Assembly (NCBI GenBank): GCA_016784735.1
Contig: JADHUC010000053.1
Span: 1 to 44,509 of the forward strand
Direction of reading: 5' to 3'
Length of the DNA stretch: 44,509 nt
Origin: Pirellulaceae bacterium
GTDB taxonomy: Bacteria > Planctomycetota > Planctomycetia > Pirellulales > Pirellulaceae
Shown: positions 23,825 to 32,040 of the stretch, piece after piece
Position numbering within the stretch: the stretch's first letter is position 1
How the letters are laid out: every line of letters starts with the position of its first letter
Notes under the pieces: model-generated
Told to the model about the DNA's origin: nothing
Seen by the model: only the letters and a program-made list of their open reading frames with translations
The model's database searches: none
Made by a program: the position numbers and the translations under genes

Positions 23825-26524
23825 ATGACCAGTGAGAAGAAGTACGTGTACTGCTTTGGCAGTAAAGGCACTGACGGCGATGCCACAATGAAGAACCTGC
23901 TGGGCGGCAAAGGGGCGAACCTGGCCGAGATGGCCAAACTCGGCCTGCCGGTGCCGGCCGGTTTCACGGTTACAACCGAGGTCTGCACGGAGTTTATGAA
24001 AGCCGACGGCGAGTACCCGGAAGGGCTTAAGGCGGAGGTCGAGGCGGCCCTGAAGCAGACCGAAGAATCCATGGGCATGAAGTACGGCGATCCGGCCGAT
24101 CCGTTGCTGGTTTCGTGTCGATCCGGCGCCCGAATGTCGATGCCGGGCATGATGGAGACGGTCCTGAACGTTGGCCTCACCTCGAAGACGATTCCCGGCC
24201 TGGTCGCCAAATCGGGCAACGAGCGATTCGTCTGGGATGCCTACCGGCGGCTGATCACCATGTACTCCGACGTCGTGATGGAGAAGGCCGAGGGGATCGA
24301 GCCGAAAGAAGGCCAGGGCATCCGTGTCCAGCTCGAAAAGCTGATGGACGAGGTGAAAGAGGCCAACGATTACAAGGCAGACACGGATCTGACGGCCGAA
24401 GACCTGAAAGGTCTATGCGAAAAGTACAAGGCCAAGGTTAAGGAAGTATTGGGCCGCGAATTTCCGGACGATCCCATGGAGCAACTATGGGGTGGACTTG
24501 GCGCCGTCTTCAAGAGCTGGAACGGCAAGCGAGCCGTATCCTACCGGCGCATCGAGGGGATTCCGGACGAATGGGGCACAGCGACAAACGTCCAAAGCAT
24601 GGTGTTCGGCAACATGGGCGACAGCTCGGCCACGGGCGTGGCCTTTACCCGCAACCCGGCGACGGGCGAAAACAAGTTCTACGGCGAGTGGCTCGTCAAC
24701 GCCCAGGGCGAGGACGTGGTGGCCGGCATCCGCACGCCCAACCCGTTGAACAACGAAACCAAGAACGATCAGAACGAGCACTTGCCTTCGCTCGAAGAAA
24801 CGAGCCCCGAGCTTTACAAAGAACTGTGCGATATTCGCGCGAAGCTCGAGACGCACTACCGGGACATGCAGGACATCGAGTTCACGATCCAGGAAGGCAC
24901 GCTGTACATGCTGCAGTGCCGCAGCGGCAAGCGGACGGGCACCGCGGCGTTGAACATGGCGATGGACATGATCGAGGAAGAGTTAATCGACGAAAAGACG
25001 ACCGTGTTGCGTGTGGCACCGGCCCAACTGGACGAACTGTTGCATCCGATCGTCGATCCGGCGGCGGAGAAAGCCGCCGAAGCGTTTGTCAAGGGATTGC
25101 CGGCCGGACCGGGCGGGGCGTTCGGCGAGATCGTGTTCACTTCGGACGACGCCGTGGCAGCCGAGAAGGCCGGACGCAATTGCATCTTGGTCCGTGAAGA
25201 GACGAACCCGGAGGACGTCGAGGGCATGCGGGCCGCCGAAGGCATTCTCACCGCACGCGGCGGCATGACCAGCCACGCGGCTTTGGTGGCCCGCGGCTGG
25301 GGCAAGTGCTGCATCGTGGGCGCCGGCGATCTGAAAATCGACGCTGCGGCCAAGACGATGCGAGTGGGAGACAAAGCCTTCAAAGCTGGCGACGTGATCA
25401 CGCTGAACGGCACCAGAGGGCTGGTGTACGAAGGCAAGCTGGCCATGATCGACTCGACGGAAAACCCGCGGTTCCAGAAGTTCATGGAAATGGTCGACAA
25501 GTTCCGGACGATGAATGTCCGCACAAACGCCGATACGCCCGAAGACGCCAAGATCGCCCGAGGATTTGGCGCCGAGGGCATTGGGCTGTTCCGCACCGAG
25601 CACATGTTCTACGGCGAAGGCGCCGAGGAACCGCTCTTCATCCTGCGGAAAATGATTCACTCCGGTAGCGAAGAGGAAAGAAACGTTGCGATCGACGAGT
25701 TGGCCCCGTTCGTCAAGCGTGACATCAAAGCCACGTTGGAAGCGATGGACGGCCTGCCCGTGACGGTCCGCCTGCTGGACCCGCCGTTGCACGAATTCGT
25801 GCCTCAGGACGAATCGGTGCGAGCCGACTTGGCCAAGGCGTTGGGGACGACGGTCGAAGAAGTCACGGCGCGCGGCGAGGACTTGCACGAGGTCAACCCG
25901 ATGATGGGTCATCGCGGCGTACGGCTGGGCATCACCTACCCGTATCTGACCGAGATGCAGATTCGAGCGATCTTCGAAGCGGGAACCGAGCTGAAACAGG
26001 AAGGCAAAGACCCGCAACCGGAAATCATGGTCCCGGTAACCTGCGCCGTGAAGGAGCTTGATTTTGTTAAGCCCATTTACGACAGGGTGAAGGCCGAAGT
26101 CGGTGGCGATCTGGAAGTACCCTACGGCACCATGATCGAGATTCCGCGGGCCGCGTTGTGTGCTGACAAGATGGCCGAAACGGCCGAGTTCTTCAGCTTC
26201 GGCACCAACGACCTGACGCAAATGGGATTCGGCTTCAGCCGCGACGACATCGGCGGTTTCCTCCAAGACTACCTGGACGAAGGGATTCTGGACGCCGACC
26301 CGTTCCAGACGATTGACCAGGAAGGCATTGGCCAACTGATTCAGTTCTCTGTCGAGCGAGGCCGCGCCACTCGGCCGAACCTGAAAATCGGAATTTGCGG
26401 CGAGCAAGGCGGCGATCCGGCTTCGGTCAGGTTCTGTTTCAAGAACGGGCTGAACTACGTCAGTTGCTCGGCCTTCCGCGTGCCGATCGCCCGACTGGCC
26501 GCGGCCCACGCAGCGCTCGAGTAG
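23825..26524 (+). CDS. ppdK: Pyruvate, phosphate dikinase
   Basis: The cytoplasmic enzyme interconverts pyruvate, ATP and phosphate with phosphoenolpyruvate, AMP and pyrophosphate. The 899-residue length is normal. The N-terminal nucleotide-binding domain starts YVYCFGSKGTDGDATMKNLLGGKGANLAEM and contains VSCRSGARMSMPGMMETVLN. The swivelling phosphohistidine domain has GGMTSHAALVARGWGKCCIV with H484 as the phosphorylated residue. The C-terminal PEP-binding barrel has GLFRTEHMF, MMGHRGVRLGITYP, FSFGTNDLTQM and the catalytic C858 in GICGEQGGDP. AAGGA ahead of the ATG supports the start. A terminator-like hairpin follows at 26557-26590, so the gene is probably monocistronic. Confidence 0.98.
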   Translation: MTSEKKYVYCFGSKGTDGDATMKNLLGGKGANLAEMAKLGLPVPAGFTVTTEVCTEFMKADGEYPEGLKAEVEAALKQTEESMGMKYGDPADPLLVSCRSGARMSMPGMMETVLNVGLTSKTIPGLVAKSGNERFVWDAYRRLITMYSDVVMEKAEGIEPKEGQGIRVQLEKLMDEVKEANDYKADTDLTAEDLKGLCEKYKAKVKEVLGREFPDDPMEQLWGGLGAVFKSWNGKRAVSYRRIEGIPDEWGTATNVQSMVFGNMGDSSATGVAFTRNPATGENKFYGEWLVNAQGEDVVAGIRTPNPLNNETKNDQNEHLPSLEETSPELYKELCDIRAKLETHYRDMQDIEFTIQEGTLYMLQCRSGKRTGTAALNMAMDMIEEELIDEKTTVLRVAPAQLDELLHPIVDPAAEKAAEAFVKGLPAGPGGAFGEIVFTSDDAVAAEKAGRNCILVREETNPEDVEGMRAAEGILTARGGMTSHAALVARGWGKCCIVGAGDLKIDAAAKTMRVGDKAFKAGDVITLNGTRGLVYEGKLAMIDSTENPRFQKFMEMVDKFRTMNVRTNADTPEDAKIARGFGAEGIGLFRTEHMFYGEGAEEPLFILRKMIHSGSEEERNVAIDELAPFVKRDIKATLEAMDGLPVTVRLLDPPLHEFVPQDESVRADLAKALGTTVEEVTARGEDLHEVNPMMGHRGVRLGITYPYLTEMQIRAIFEAGTELKQEGKDPQPEIMVPVTCAVKELDFVKPIYDRVKAEVGGDLEVPYGTMIEIPRAALCADKMAETAEFFSFGTNDLTQMGFGFSRDDIGGFLQDYLDEGILDADPFQTIDQEGIGQLIQFSVERGRATRPNLKIGICGEQGGDPASVRFCFKNGLNYVSCSAFRVPIARLAAAHAALE

Positions 26525-26556
26525 TCAACGTCGAGATGCGGGTCTACGTAAAGACA

Positions 26557-26590
26557 AGAAACCCGGTTTCTACCCAGAAATCGGGTTTCT
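26557..26590 (+). terminator. Hairpin terminator after ppdK
   Basis: AGAAACCCGGTTTCT (26557-26571) pairs with AGAAATCGGGTTTCT (26576-26590) with one mismatch across a 4-base loop, followed by ATTTGC. The T-run is short. It lies 33 bases after the ppdK stop codon. Confidence 0.7.
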
Positions 26591-26704
26591 ATTTGCGCTC
26601 CCAAATCGCCAGGATGTGGTACAATATTTGAGTGGTTCCACGCGGAACCCTCTGGCCATGGCCCATGCCGCCCGTTTTCTCCATACATCGCGAAGGAGTG
26701 TCAA

Positions 26705-27796
26705 ATGGAGCTGGTCGCCGGAAGCCTGAACGTCGAGGTCGACGAGTATCTACACGCGGGATATCTCTCCGCGTCTCCTCGAACCTTCAAAGACATGGCA
26801 GTTCACAATCTCGAATATGCCAACACCAATTTGATCGACGTTAAGGCAGACTTGAAGCTAAAGAGTATCGACGGCCAGCCCGACCATCAAACCACGGCCG
26901 AAGTTCCCGTCGGACCGTCGCCACTGGCGCCCGCCTCGATGGCCAGCGACGGTTTTCTGCTGGCGACGCTGTTCTTCTTCTTCGCTTATCTCATTAGCCT
27001 GTACTATCGCCGTGTCCGAAACGTCGAGAAACCCGGATGGCGACCCTGGGTACTGGCCATGATGCCACTGCTGGTGATCGTTGTCGTGTCCTACTGCGCG
27101 TTTCCGGTCTATGAAGAGCACCGGCTGAACAGCCTTCCTCCTCCATGGACGGGCGTCCCGGTCAAGGACTACGAGAATCCCGAAGCGGCAACGAAGGCCA
27201 TCTTGCACGCCCTGGTGGCAAACGCACTTCCGGGAAGCGAGGTGAACGTCAAGGAACTCGCCGCAATCCAACACGAGGTGGCATTTCCCGTGCCGCTGGA
27301 CGAGTACACGCCCGGGATGTCGTATGCCCGGAAGACCTATGGTCGCGATGGATGGGGACGAGAGTTTCGATTCGATCCGCTTGCCAATGGCCGCTATCGC
27401 ATTGCCAGTGCGGGCACGGATGGAGCACACGGCACGCCGGACGACATCGTTCTGGTCACAGCCAAAAAGGACGCCGACAATTGGGAGCAGTTGGTCAACG
27501 GCGTGTACGTGCGCCGGATGCCCGGCACGGAGGATGCTTACGTTTGTCTCATCCACCAAGTGGCGCATGCCAACTTTCGTTGGAAGGACTCCTTGATGGC
27601 TCGCCAGTTGACCGGATCAGGGGCATTCGACATGTTCACCTCCGACGAGTTGTTCAACGCCCACGGGCGGTCGTCTGCGACAACGGAGGAGCATCCCGTT
27701 CTTGCTCAACTAAAGGAATACCAGGAATCTCACCCGCTCGAAGAACGGTCGAATCCCTTGTTCTTCGTCCAAATCGCGTCCACAGAGGATGGTTGA
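26705..27796 (+). CDS. Membrane protein with GspG-like C-terminal domain
   Basis: The 363-residue protein has no signal peptide at the extreme N-terminus. A soluble segment (about 1-80) is followed by two membrane helices (about 84-100, FLLATLFFFFAYLISLYY, and 115-135, VLAMMPLLVIVVVSYCAF). The outer part (about 140-363) contains YGRDGWGREFRFDPLANGRY followed by IASAGTDGAHGTPDDIVL, the calcium-loop pattern of major pseudopilins such as GspG (DxWGxxxxY... SxGxDGxxGTxDDI). The rest is not recognised. AAGGAG supports the start. The stop overlaps the next gene (CPBP protease) by 8 bases, so the two are translationally coupled. A role as sensor, scaffold or substrate of the neighbours is possible; nothing in the sequence decides this. 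Confidence 0.7.
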   Translation: MELVAGSLNVEVDEYLHAGYLSASPRTFKDMAVHNLEYANTNLIDVKADLKLKSIDGQPDHQTTAEVPVGPSPLAPASMASDGFLLATLFFFFAYLISLYYRRVRNVEKPGWRPWVLAMMPLLVIVVVSYCAFPVYEEHRLNSLPPPWTGVPVKDYENPEAATKAILHALVANALPGSEVNVKELAAIQHEVAFPVPLDEYTPGMSYARKTYGRDGWGREFRFDPLANGRYRIASAGTDGAHGTPDDIVLVTAKKDADNWEQLVNGVYVRRMPGTEDAYVCLIHQVAHANFRWKDSLMARQLTGSGAFDMFTSDELFNAHGRSSATTEEHPVLAQLKEYQESHPLEERSNPLFFVQIASTEDG

Positions 27797-28523
27797 CGAA
27801 CCGGCAACCGCAGACGGAAGGCATCCGCCGCCAACCGATGCATCTCCCAAGAGACTGATGCGCGAGGCGTCTTCGCTGGCCCTGATTTTGGGTCTAACGC
27901 TGATGGTATCGGCTCTGGAACGGCGCGATCTTGTTCCGTGGCACGACTATCCTTCGTCGCTGCTTCTTCTGGCCCTGTGTCTGTTGCACTGGAGATGTTT
28001 CCGCATTGATCTCCGCATCTTTCGGCCTCGGATGCGTCGCTGGGTGTTTCCAATTGTGTTCGCCGTCTTGCTCGTCTCCATGTTGTTGTTTTCCGCAAGA
28101 ACACCGCTCTCGCCCAAGGCCGGCTACGCTCCGTCGCTTCTCCAGTTGCTTCACCTGATCGTCGTCGTGCCTTTGTCCGAAGAGCTGTATTTCAGAGGAT
28201 TGCTCCTTGAACATTTGCGCAGGGGCTTCTCTGCCGTTCATGCCGTTGTGCTTTGCACCCTGCTGTTTGGCCTTTTGCATCTGCCGGTCGGTGCCGGACT
28301 CCTGGCAGGTGGGCTTTCGCTAGTTGCGTGTTTACTGGTGCTGAAGACCGGTTCGCTGGTCCACGCCGTTCAGCTACACGTCGCGTGGAATGCCGTCACG
28401 CAGATTAGCCGCATGGGAGACGACTCGTCGCGATGGCTTTGGGCAGCTACCGCATCCGCCATTATCGCCGCGCTCGCGGTTGGTTCGTTCGCGAGAAGAT
28501 CGACGCGTGATTCAACTCAATGA
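27789..28523 (+). CDS. CPBP family intramembrane glutamic protease
   Basis: The 244-residue protein has several hydrophobic helices and the three CPBP signature motifs: EELYFRG (about residues 133-139, catalytic Glu pair and Arg), FGLLHLP (His near 159) and HVAWN (about 197-201). These form the active site of the Rce1/CAAX-like intramembrane proteases. Family members process prenylated proteins in eukaryotes and, in bacteria, often mature or give immunity to peptide products. It overlaps the preceding gene by 8 bases and the radical SAM gene by 17 bases, so the three are almost certainly one transcript. The substrate is unknown; a modified peptide made by the next enzyme would fit. Confidence 0.85.
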   Translation: MVDEPATADGRHPPPTDASPKRLMREASSLALILGLTLMVSALERRDLVPWHDYPSSLLLLALCLLHWRCFRIDLRIFRPRMRRWVFPIVFAVLLVSMLLFSARTPLSPKAGYAPSLLQLLHLIVVVPLSEELYFRGLLLEHLRRGFSAVHAVVLCTLLFGLLHLPVGAGLLAGGLSLVACLLVLKTGSLVHAVQLHVAWNAVTQISRMGDDSSRWLWAATASAIIAALAVGSFARRSTRDSTQ

Positions 28524-29892
28524 CCACCTCCAGGCCCGGAAAGCGACCCTGCACGAGGAGCGCGATGGAAGACACCTCTTCGTCTGGGGAGACCTCGGCC
28601 AATGGCTTGTCGTGGACGCCGAGGCCGCGAACTTGCTGCAATGCTTCGCCGAACGACGATCGGTGAACGATGGATTGACTGAATACTGTCGCAGCATCAA
28701 CAAATCCCTCGACGACGTAATTCGGGAAGCCCTGCCGGTTATTGACGCTCTGACGCAGCGGAACATACTCGGCTCGCCGCTGTTTTTGCCGTCGCCTCCG
28801 GAAGAGCGTTTACGGGTCTCCAATTTGACTTTCAACATCACCAATCGGTGCAACTTGCGTTGTCCGTGGTGCTACAATCCACGCTCGGAAGACGGCGAAA
28901 TCCCCGTTGCTGATCTGTTGAACTGGATGGACGGCGGAGCCGAAGCACTAGATCGCGACGCAGCCTTCATCATTCTCGGCGGCGAGCCTTTCCTCGACCA
29001 GCAACGATTGCTGGATACCGTGCGGGGTGTTCGCCAACGATTGACCGGCGAGATCCTCGTATCGACCAACGGAACGCTGTTGAGCGAACGAGCCCCGCGC
29101 GAACTTGCCGCGGCGGACGCGACCGTACAAGTTTCTCTCGACAGCCCGTTCCCCGAGCGGCACGATGTTATTCGAGGCAGCGGTGTGTTCGAGCGTGCCG
29201 TTTCAAACACCAAACGACTGATTGATGCGGGCGTGCATACGGTTCTTTCCATGGTGTTGACGCAGTCGAGTCAACGGGAGCTTGAAGCCTACTTCGACCT
29301 GGCCCTTGAGATCGGCGCGCGTGAAGTGCGTTTCATTCCGCTTCGTCGGATCGGCTGTGGCGTTGATTTTTCTGATGCGGCACCAGACTTGTTCAATTGT
29401 TTTCAAGCACTCGTGGAAATCCTCCGGCGCAGACCTGAACTGGCCGGATTGCTGCATCGAGATATCTTTTCCATCCTCATGACCGTGTGTCGCTTCAGTC
29501 GCCTCCGCAGTAATTGCGGTATCGCTCGTCGATGTCTGTTCGTGGACGCCGATGGAGACATCTTCCCATGCCCGAATCATCGTGGGACTGAGTGTTCTTG
29601 CGGCAACGTGCGCACAATGCCGCTTGCTCGATTGCTGGAGAGTTCAGCGGCGCTCAGTAACCTTCGGACTCGATACCACTTCGACAATATGCCCGCGTGT
29701 GCACGATGCGCCTTCCGCTACTGGTGTGCCGGGGACTGCCGCGCCGAAGCCCTTGCCATCACAGGCGATCCCGGCGCGCCGTCGCCGTACTGCGACGCGA
29801 TCAAGAACGTGATGAAGGAGATGTTCTGGCTGATTGCCGATGGCTGGCAGGGATTGGGCAACCGAGATCAACAAATCCGCCCATGGAGCTGA
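28507..29892 (+). CDS. Radical SAM/SPASM peptide-modifying enzyme with PqqD-like N-terminus
   Basis: The start is placed at GTG 28507, in frame and overlapping the protease gene by 17 bases; an ATG at 28390 would overlap by 134 bases. The 461-residue protein begins with a small domain (about 1-90, FVWGDLGQWLVVDAEAANLLQCF) that looks like a PqqD/RRE peptide-recognition fold. The radical SAM core binds its cluster through C115, C119 and C122 (CNLRCPWC), followed by GGEPFLD and a TNGT strand. The C-terminal SPASM domain is complete: CxnGxxxxC in CGIARRCLFVDADGDIFPC, then CARCAFRYWCAGDC (CX2CX5CX3C) and a last Cys in SPYC, for two more 4Fe-4S clusters. Such enzymes install thioether or C-C links or other changes in peptides or proteins. 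The product is not known. Confidence 0.88.
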   Translation: MIQLNDHLQARKATLHEERDGRHLFVWGDLGQWLVVDAEAANLLQCFAERRSVNDGLTEYCRSINKSLDDVIREALPVIDALTQRNILGSPLFLPSPPEERLRVSNLTFNITNRCNLRCPWCYNPRSEDGEIPVADLLNWMDGGAEALDRDAAFIILGGEPFLDQQRLLDTVRGVRQRLTGEILVSTNGTLLSERAPRELAAADATVQVSLDSPFPERHDVIRGSGVFERAVSNTKRLIDAGVHTVLSMVLTQSSQRELEAYFDLALEIGAREVRFIPLRRIGCGVDFSDAAPDLFNCFQALVEILRRRPELAGLLHRDIFSILMTVCRFSRLRSNCGIARRCLFVDADGDIFPCPNHRGTECSCGNVRTMPLARLLESSAALSNLRTRYHFDNMPACARCAFRYWCAGDCRAEALAITGDPGAPSPYCDAIKNVMKEMFWLIADGWQGLGNRDQQIRPWS

Positions 29893-29894
29893 GA

Positions 29895-29922
29895 TTGCTC
29901 GTGATGCATTGCAGATTATAAT
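29895..29922 (+). promoter_or_regulatory. Promoter of the zinc-ribbon gene
   Basis: TTGCTC (29895-29900) and TATAAT (29917-29922) are separated by 16 bases. The start codon follows 32 bases after the -10 box. The promoter lies directly after the radical SAM stop codon, which suggests a separate transcript for the next gene. Confidence 0.6.
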
Positions 29923-29954
29923 GCGGGGAAGTTCAGCCTTTCCTGGGGAAAACC

Positions 29955-30728
29955 ATGTCACTGCCGTCGGTCGCTTGCCCGCACTGCCAGAGCCACTTGG
30001 CGAGTTCTCCGGAACTGGCCGGTCAGGCGGTGAGTTGTCCTCAGTGCGGCGGTCAGTTCCTCATGCCGCTGGCGCCTCCCAAAGCCGAACCAGCAGGCGC
30101 CCGTCCCGCCGTACCCAGGGACCCCAATTCCGCGGCGCCAGCCGTCGTTGCTCCGGCCACCTCGGCGTCTGGCGCAACGACGCCTTTGATCCACACAGAC
30201 GCTGCCGCGCCCACGGCGGGACGCGCGGGACCGCGTATTCGAAGACGCAAGTCCTCCGTTCCGGCTTGGGGATTGGCCGGAATGCTGATCACGCCGGCGA
30301 TCGTGATTCTTGTCATCGTGCTGCTGGTTGTTGGGCTGAAAGAGAATAAGGAGGCGGGAAAGCGGCTGTTGGGGACATGGGAGGTCGACTTGGACGAGCT
30401 TGCCCGCCAGGGGGTCGGCGCCGGATTCCACAGTCGCCAGAGCCCAGGTGACGAACTTCGCGATGCCGGAATTAGAATCGGCATTCGCTTCCAGAAGGAC
30501 GGACGCGTATTCTTGGCTTCACGCGCCCCGGGCGAGTCGGAGAAGGCGTGGGGAAGCTGGCGAGTCGAACGCTCCAAGAAAACCTCGATGCGCGTCGCGA
30601 TCAACTGGGACGACGAATTCGGACGCGAAGTCCTCGACATCCGCTTCCTATCCCAGGATCGCTTCAAAGCGGAATCCTCGGCACTCTTTGATCGCAGCAC
30701 GCTGATCTTTCAACGCCTCGTTCGCTAA
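29955..30728 (+). CDS. Zinc-ribbon membrane protein of unknown function
   Basis: The 257-residue protein opens with a zinc ribbon of the CPHC...CPQC type (about residues 8-31, CPHCQSHL and CPQCGGQF), seen at the start of many planctomycete proteins. A long Pro/Ala-rich linker (about 40-105) is followed by one membrane helix (about 113-134, ITPAIVILVIVLLVVGL). The outer part (about 140-257) has a strand pattern starting LLGTWEVDLDEL and including FQKDGRVFL and GSWRVE, as in lipocalin-like proteins of unknown function. No enzyme motif is visible. It has its own promoter. Confidence 0.7.
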   Translation: MSLPSVACPHCQSHLASSPELAGQAVSCPQCGGQFLMPLAPPKAEPAGARPAVPRDPNSAAPAVVAPATSASGATTPLIHTDAAAPTAGRAGPRIRRRKSSVPAWGLAGMLITPAIVILVIVLLVVGLKENKEAGKRLLGTWEVDLDELARQGVGAGFHSRQSPGDELRDAGIRIGIRFQKDGRVFLASRAPGESEKAWGSWRVERSKKTSMRVAINWDDEFGREVLDIRFLSQDRFKAESSALFDRSTLIFQRLVR

Positions 30729-30743
30729 GGATGAACGCCAAGT

Positions 30744-30762
30744 CGGGAGGGCGAAGCTCCCG
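30744..30762. terminator. Short GC-rich hairpin after the zinc-ribbon gene
   Basis: CGGGAG (30744-30749) pairs with CTCCCG (30757-30762) across a 7-base loop, 15 bases after the stop codon. There is no T-run, so it may be a common intergenic palindrome and not a terminator. Confidence 0.4.
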
Positions 30763-30940
30763 CTGAGCCGCAGTTTCTCGACAGATTCGGCGGCCCGACG
30801 TGATCCAGCGAGAAACCCAGCAGAGCCCACATGTCCAACAAGCCATTTATGCTCTAGAATTCTCCAACCACCATCCATCAACTGACGATCCTCGACAGCT
30901 AGATCGTCTTCATGTAGCGAACTCTTGGAAAAGGTGCATC

Positions 30941-31918
30941 ATGCCGGATTGGCAGAGGTTTGCGGAGATCATAAATGACCGCGACAAGTTCCTGGTTACC
31001 AGCCATATCCGGCCGGATTGCGACGCGTTGGGCAGTGAGCTTGCCATGGCAAAGATACTCGAATCGCTGGGCAAGGACGTGATCATCGTCAACGGTGACG
31101 AGACTCCGCCCAACCTGGCCTTCATTGATCCGGATCGTCGCATCAAGAAGCTTGGCCGGGATATTCAGCCGTCGGAGTTGGAGGATGTCGATGTTCTAAT
31201 CGTCCTGGACACCAGCGCATGGGCCCAACTAGGGCCGATGAGCGACGTGATCCGTGCGAGTCGGGCCAAGAAGCTGCTGGTGGACCACCACGTGAGCGGA
31301 GACGACATTGGTGCGGAGTCCTTCAAAGACTCGACGGCCGAAGCCACGGGGCGTTTGGTGCTGGAAGCGGCAGAGCATCTGGGCGTGGCCGTCACACCGG
31401 AGATTGCCGCCCCGTTGTTTGCTGCGATTGCCACCGACACGGGGTGGTTCCGGTTCTCGTCCGTCGATAGCGTCACGTATCGAGCCATCGCAAGGCTGGT
31501 CGATGCGGGAGTGCGGCCGAGCGATGTTTACGCCGATTTGTACGAACGAGACACGATCGGCCGGCTGCGTCTGCGCGGCTTGATCCTATCGCGAGTCGAA
31601 TCGGACCTTGACGGACGGCTGGTACACACGTACGTGCTCAAGGAGGATTTTGCCCGTGCCGGTGCACTGCCCAGCGATACCGAAGACGTGATCAACATGA
31701 CGCTGGCCATTACGGGAACGGAGGCAGCGGTGATCATGGTCGAGCAGTCGAGCGGAGGCTTCAAGCTGAGTTTCCGCAGTCGCTGCGAACTGGATTGCAG
31801 CCAAATCGCCGAACAGTTCGGAGGCGGAGGCCATAAGGCCGCGGCCGGCGCGTTCATCAAAGGCACGTTAGATCAGGTGCAGCCGAAGGTTCTTGACGTT
31901 GTGCGCGCGGCCATGTGA
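30941..31918 (+). CDS. nrnA: DHH/DHHA1 phosphoesterase, NrnA-like nano-RNase/pAp phosphatase
   Basis: The enzyme degrades very short RNAs and 3'-phosphoadenosine-5'-phosphate in the cytoplasm. The 325-residue length matches the family. The start at 30941 is preceded by AAAAGG; a longer frame from 30800 lacks a ribosome site. The DHH domain shows TSHIRPDCDALGSELA (metal-binding RPDxDAxGS motif), VLIVLDTS, and LVDHHVSGDD, the name-giving DHH. The DHHA1 domain has the substrate-binding loop FGGGGHKAAAGAFI near the C-terminus. The upstream gene belongs to a different transcript. Activity is inferred from complete motifs; NrnA and the GGDEF-less homologues share them. Confidence 0.92.
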   Translation: MPDWQRFAEIINDRDKFLVTSHIRPDCDALGSELAMAKILESLGKDVIIVNGDETPPNLAFIDPDRRIKKLGRDIQPSELEDVDVLIVLDTSAWAQLGPMSDVIRASRAKKLLVDHHVSGDDIGAESFKDSTAEATGRLVLEAAEHLGVAVTPEIAAPLFAAIATDTGWFRFSSVDSVTYRAIARLVDAGVRPSDVYADLYERDTIGRLRLRGLILSRVESDLDGRLVHTYVLKEDFARAGALPSDTEDVINMTLAITGTEAAVIMVEQSSGGFKLSFRSRCELDCSQIAEQFGGGGHKAAAGAFIKGTLDQVQPKVLDVVRAAM

Positions 31919-31945
31919 CGGCATGCAACGGTAGCAATTTTCACA

Positions 31946-31974
31946 TTGACCACGGTTGCCCCATCTGATACAAG
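31946..31974 (+). promoter_or_regulatory. Promoter of the pseudo-receiver gene
   Basis: TTGACC (31946-31951) and TACAAG (31969-31974) are separated by 17 bases, about 67 bases upstream of the ATG at 32041. The -35 is good and the -10 is weak. Confidence 0.45.
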
Positions 31975-32040
31975 TGCTCCGCTCAAATCGGGTACGTATG
32001 CCGTTTTCTCTCCTCGTTCCGGTCGCTTGGGACACGTGTC

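Noticed and set aside
23482..24219. A 245-codon frame antisense to ppdK
   Set aside because: It overlaps the conserved first domain of ppdK on the other strand and includes the half palindrome (TRSV text), with no family resemblance.
24983..26509. A 508-codon frame antisense to ppdK
   Set aside because: Long antisense frames are expected in GC-rich genes; the sense strand is an unmistakable PPDK.
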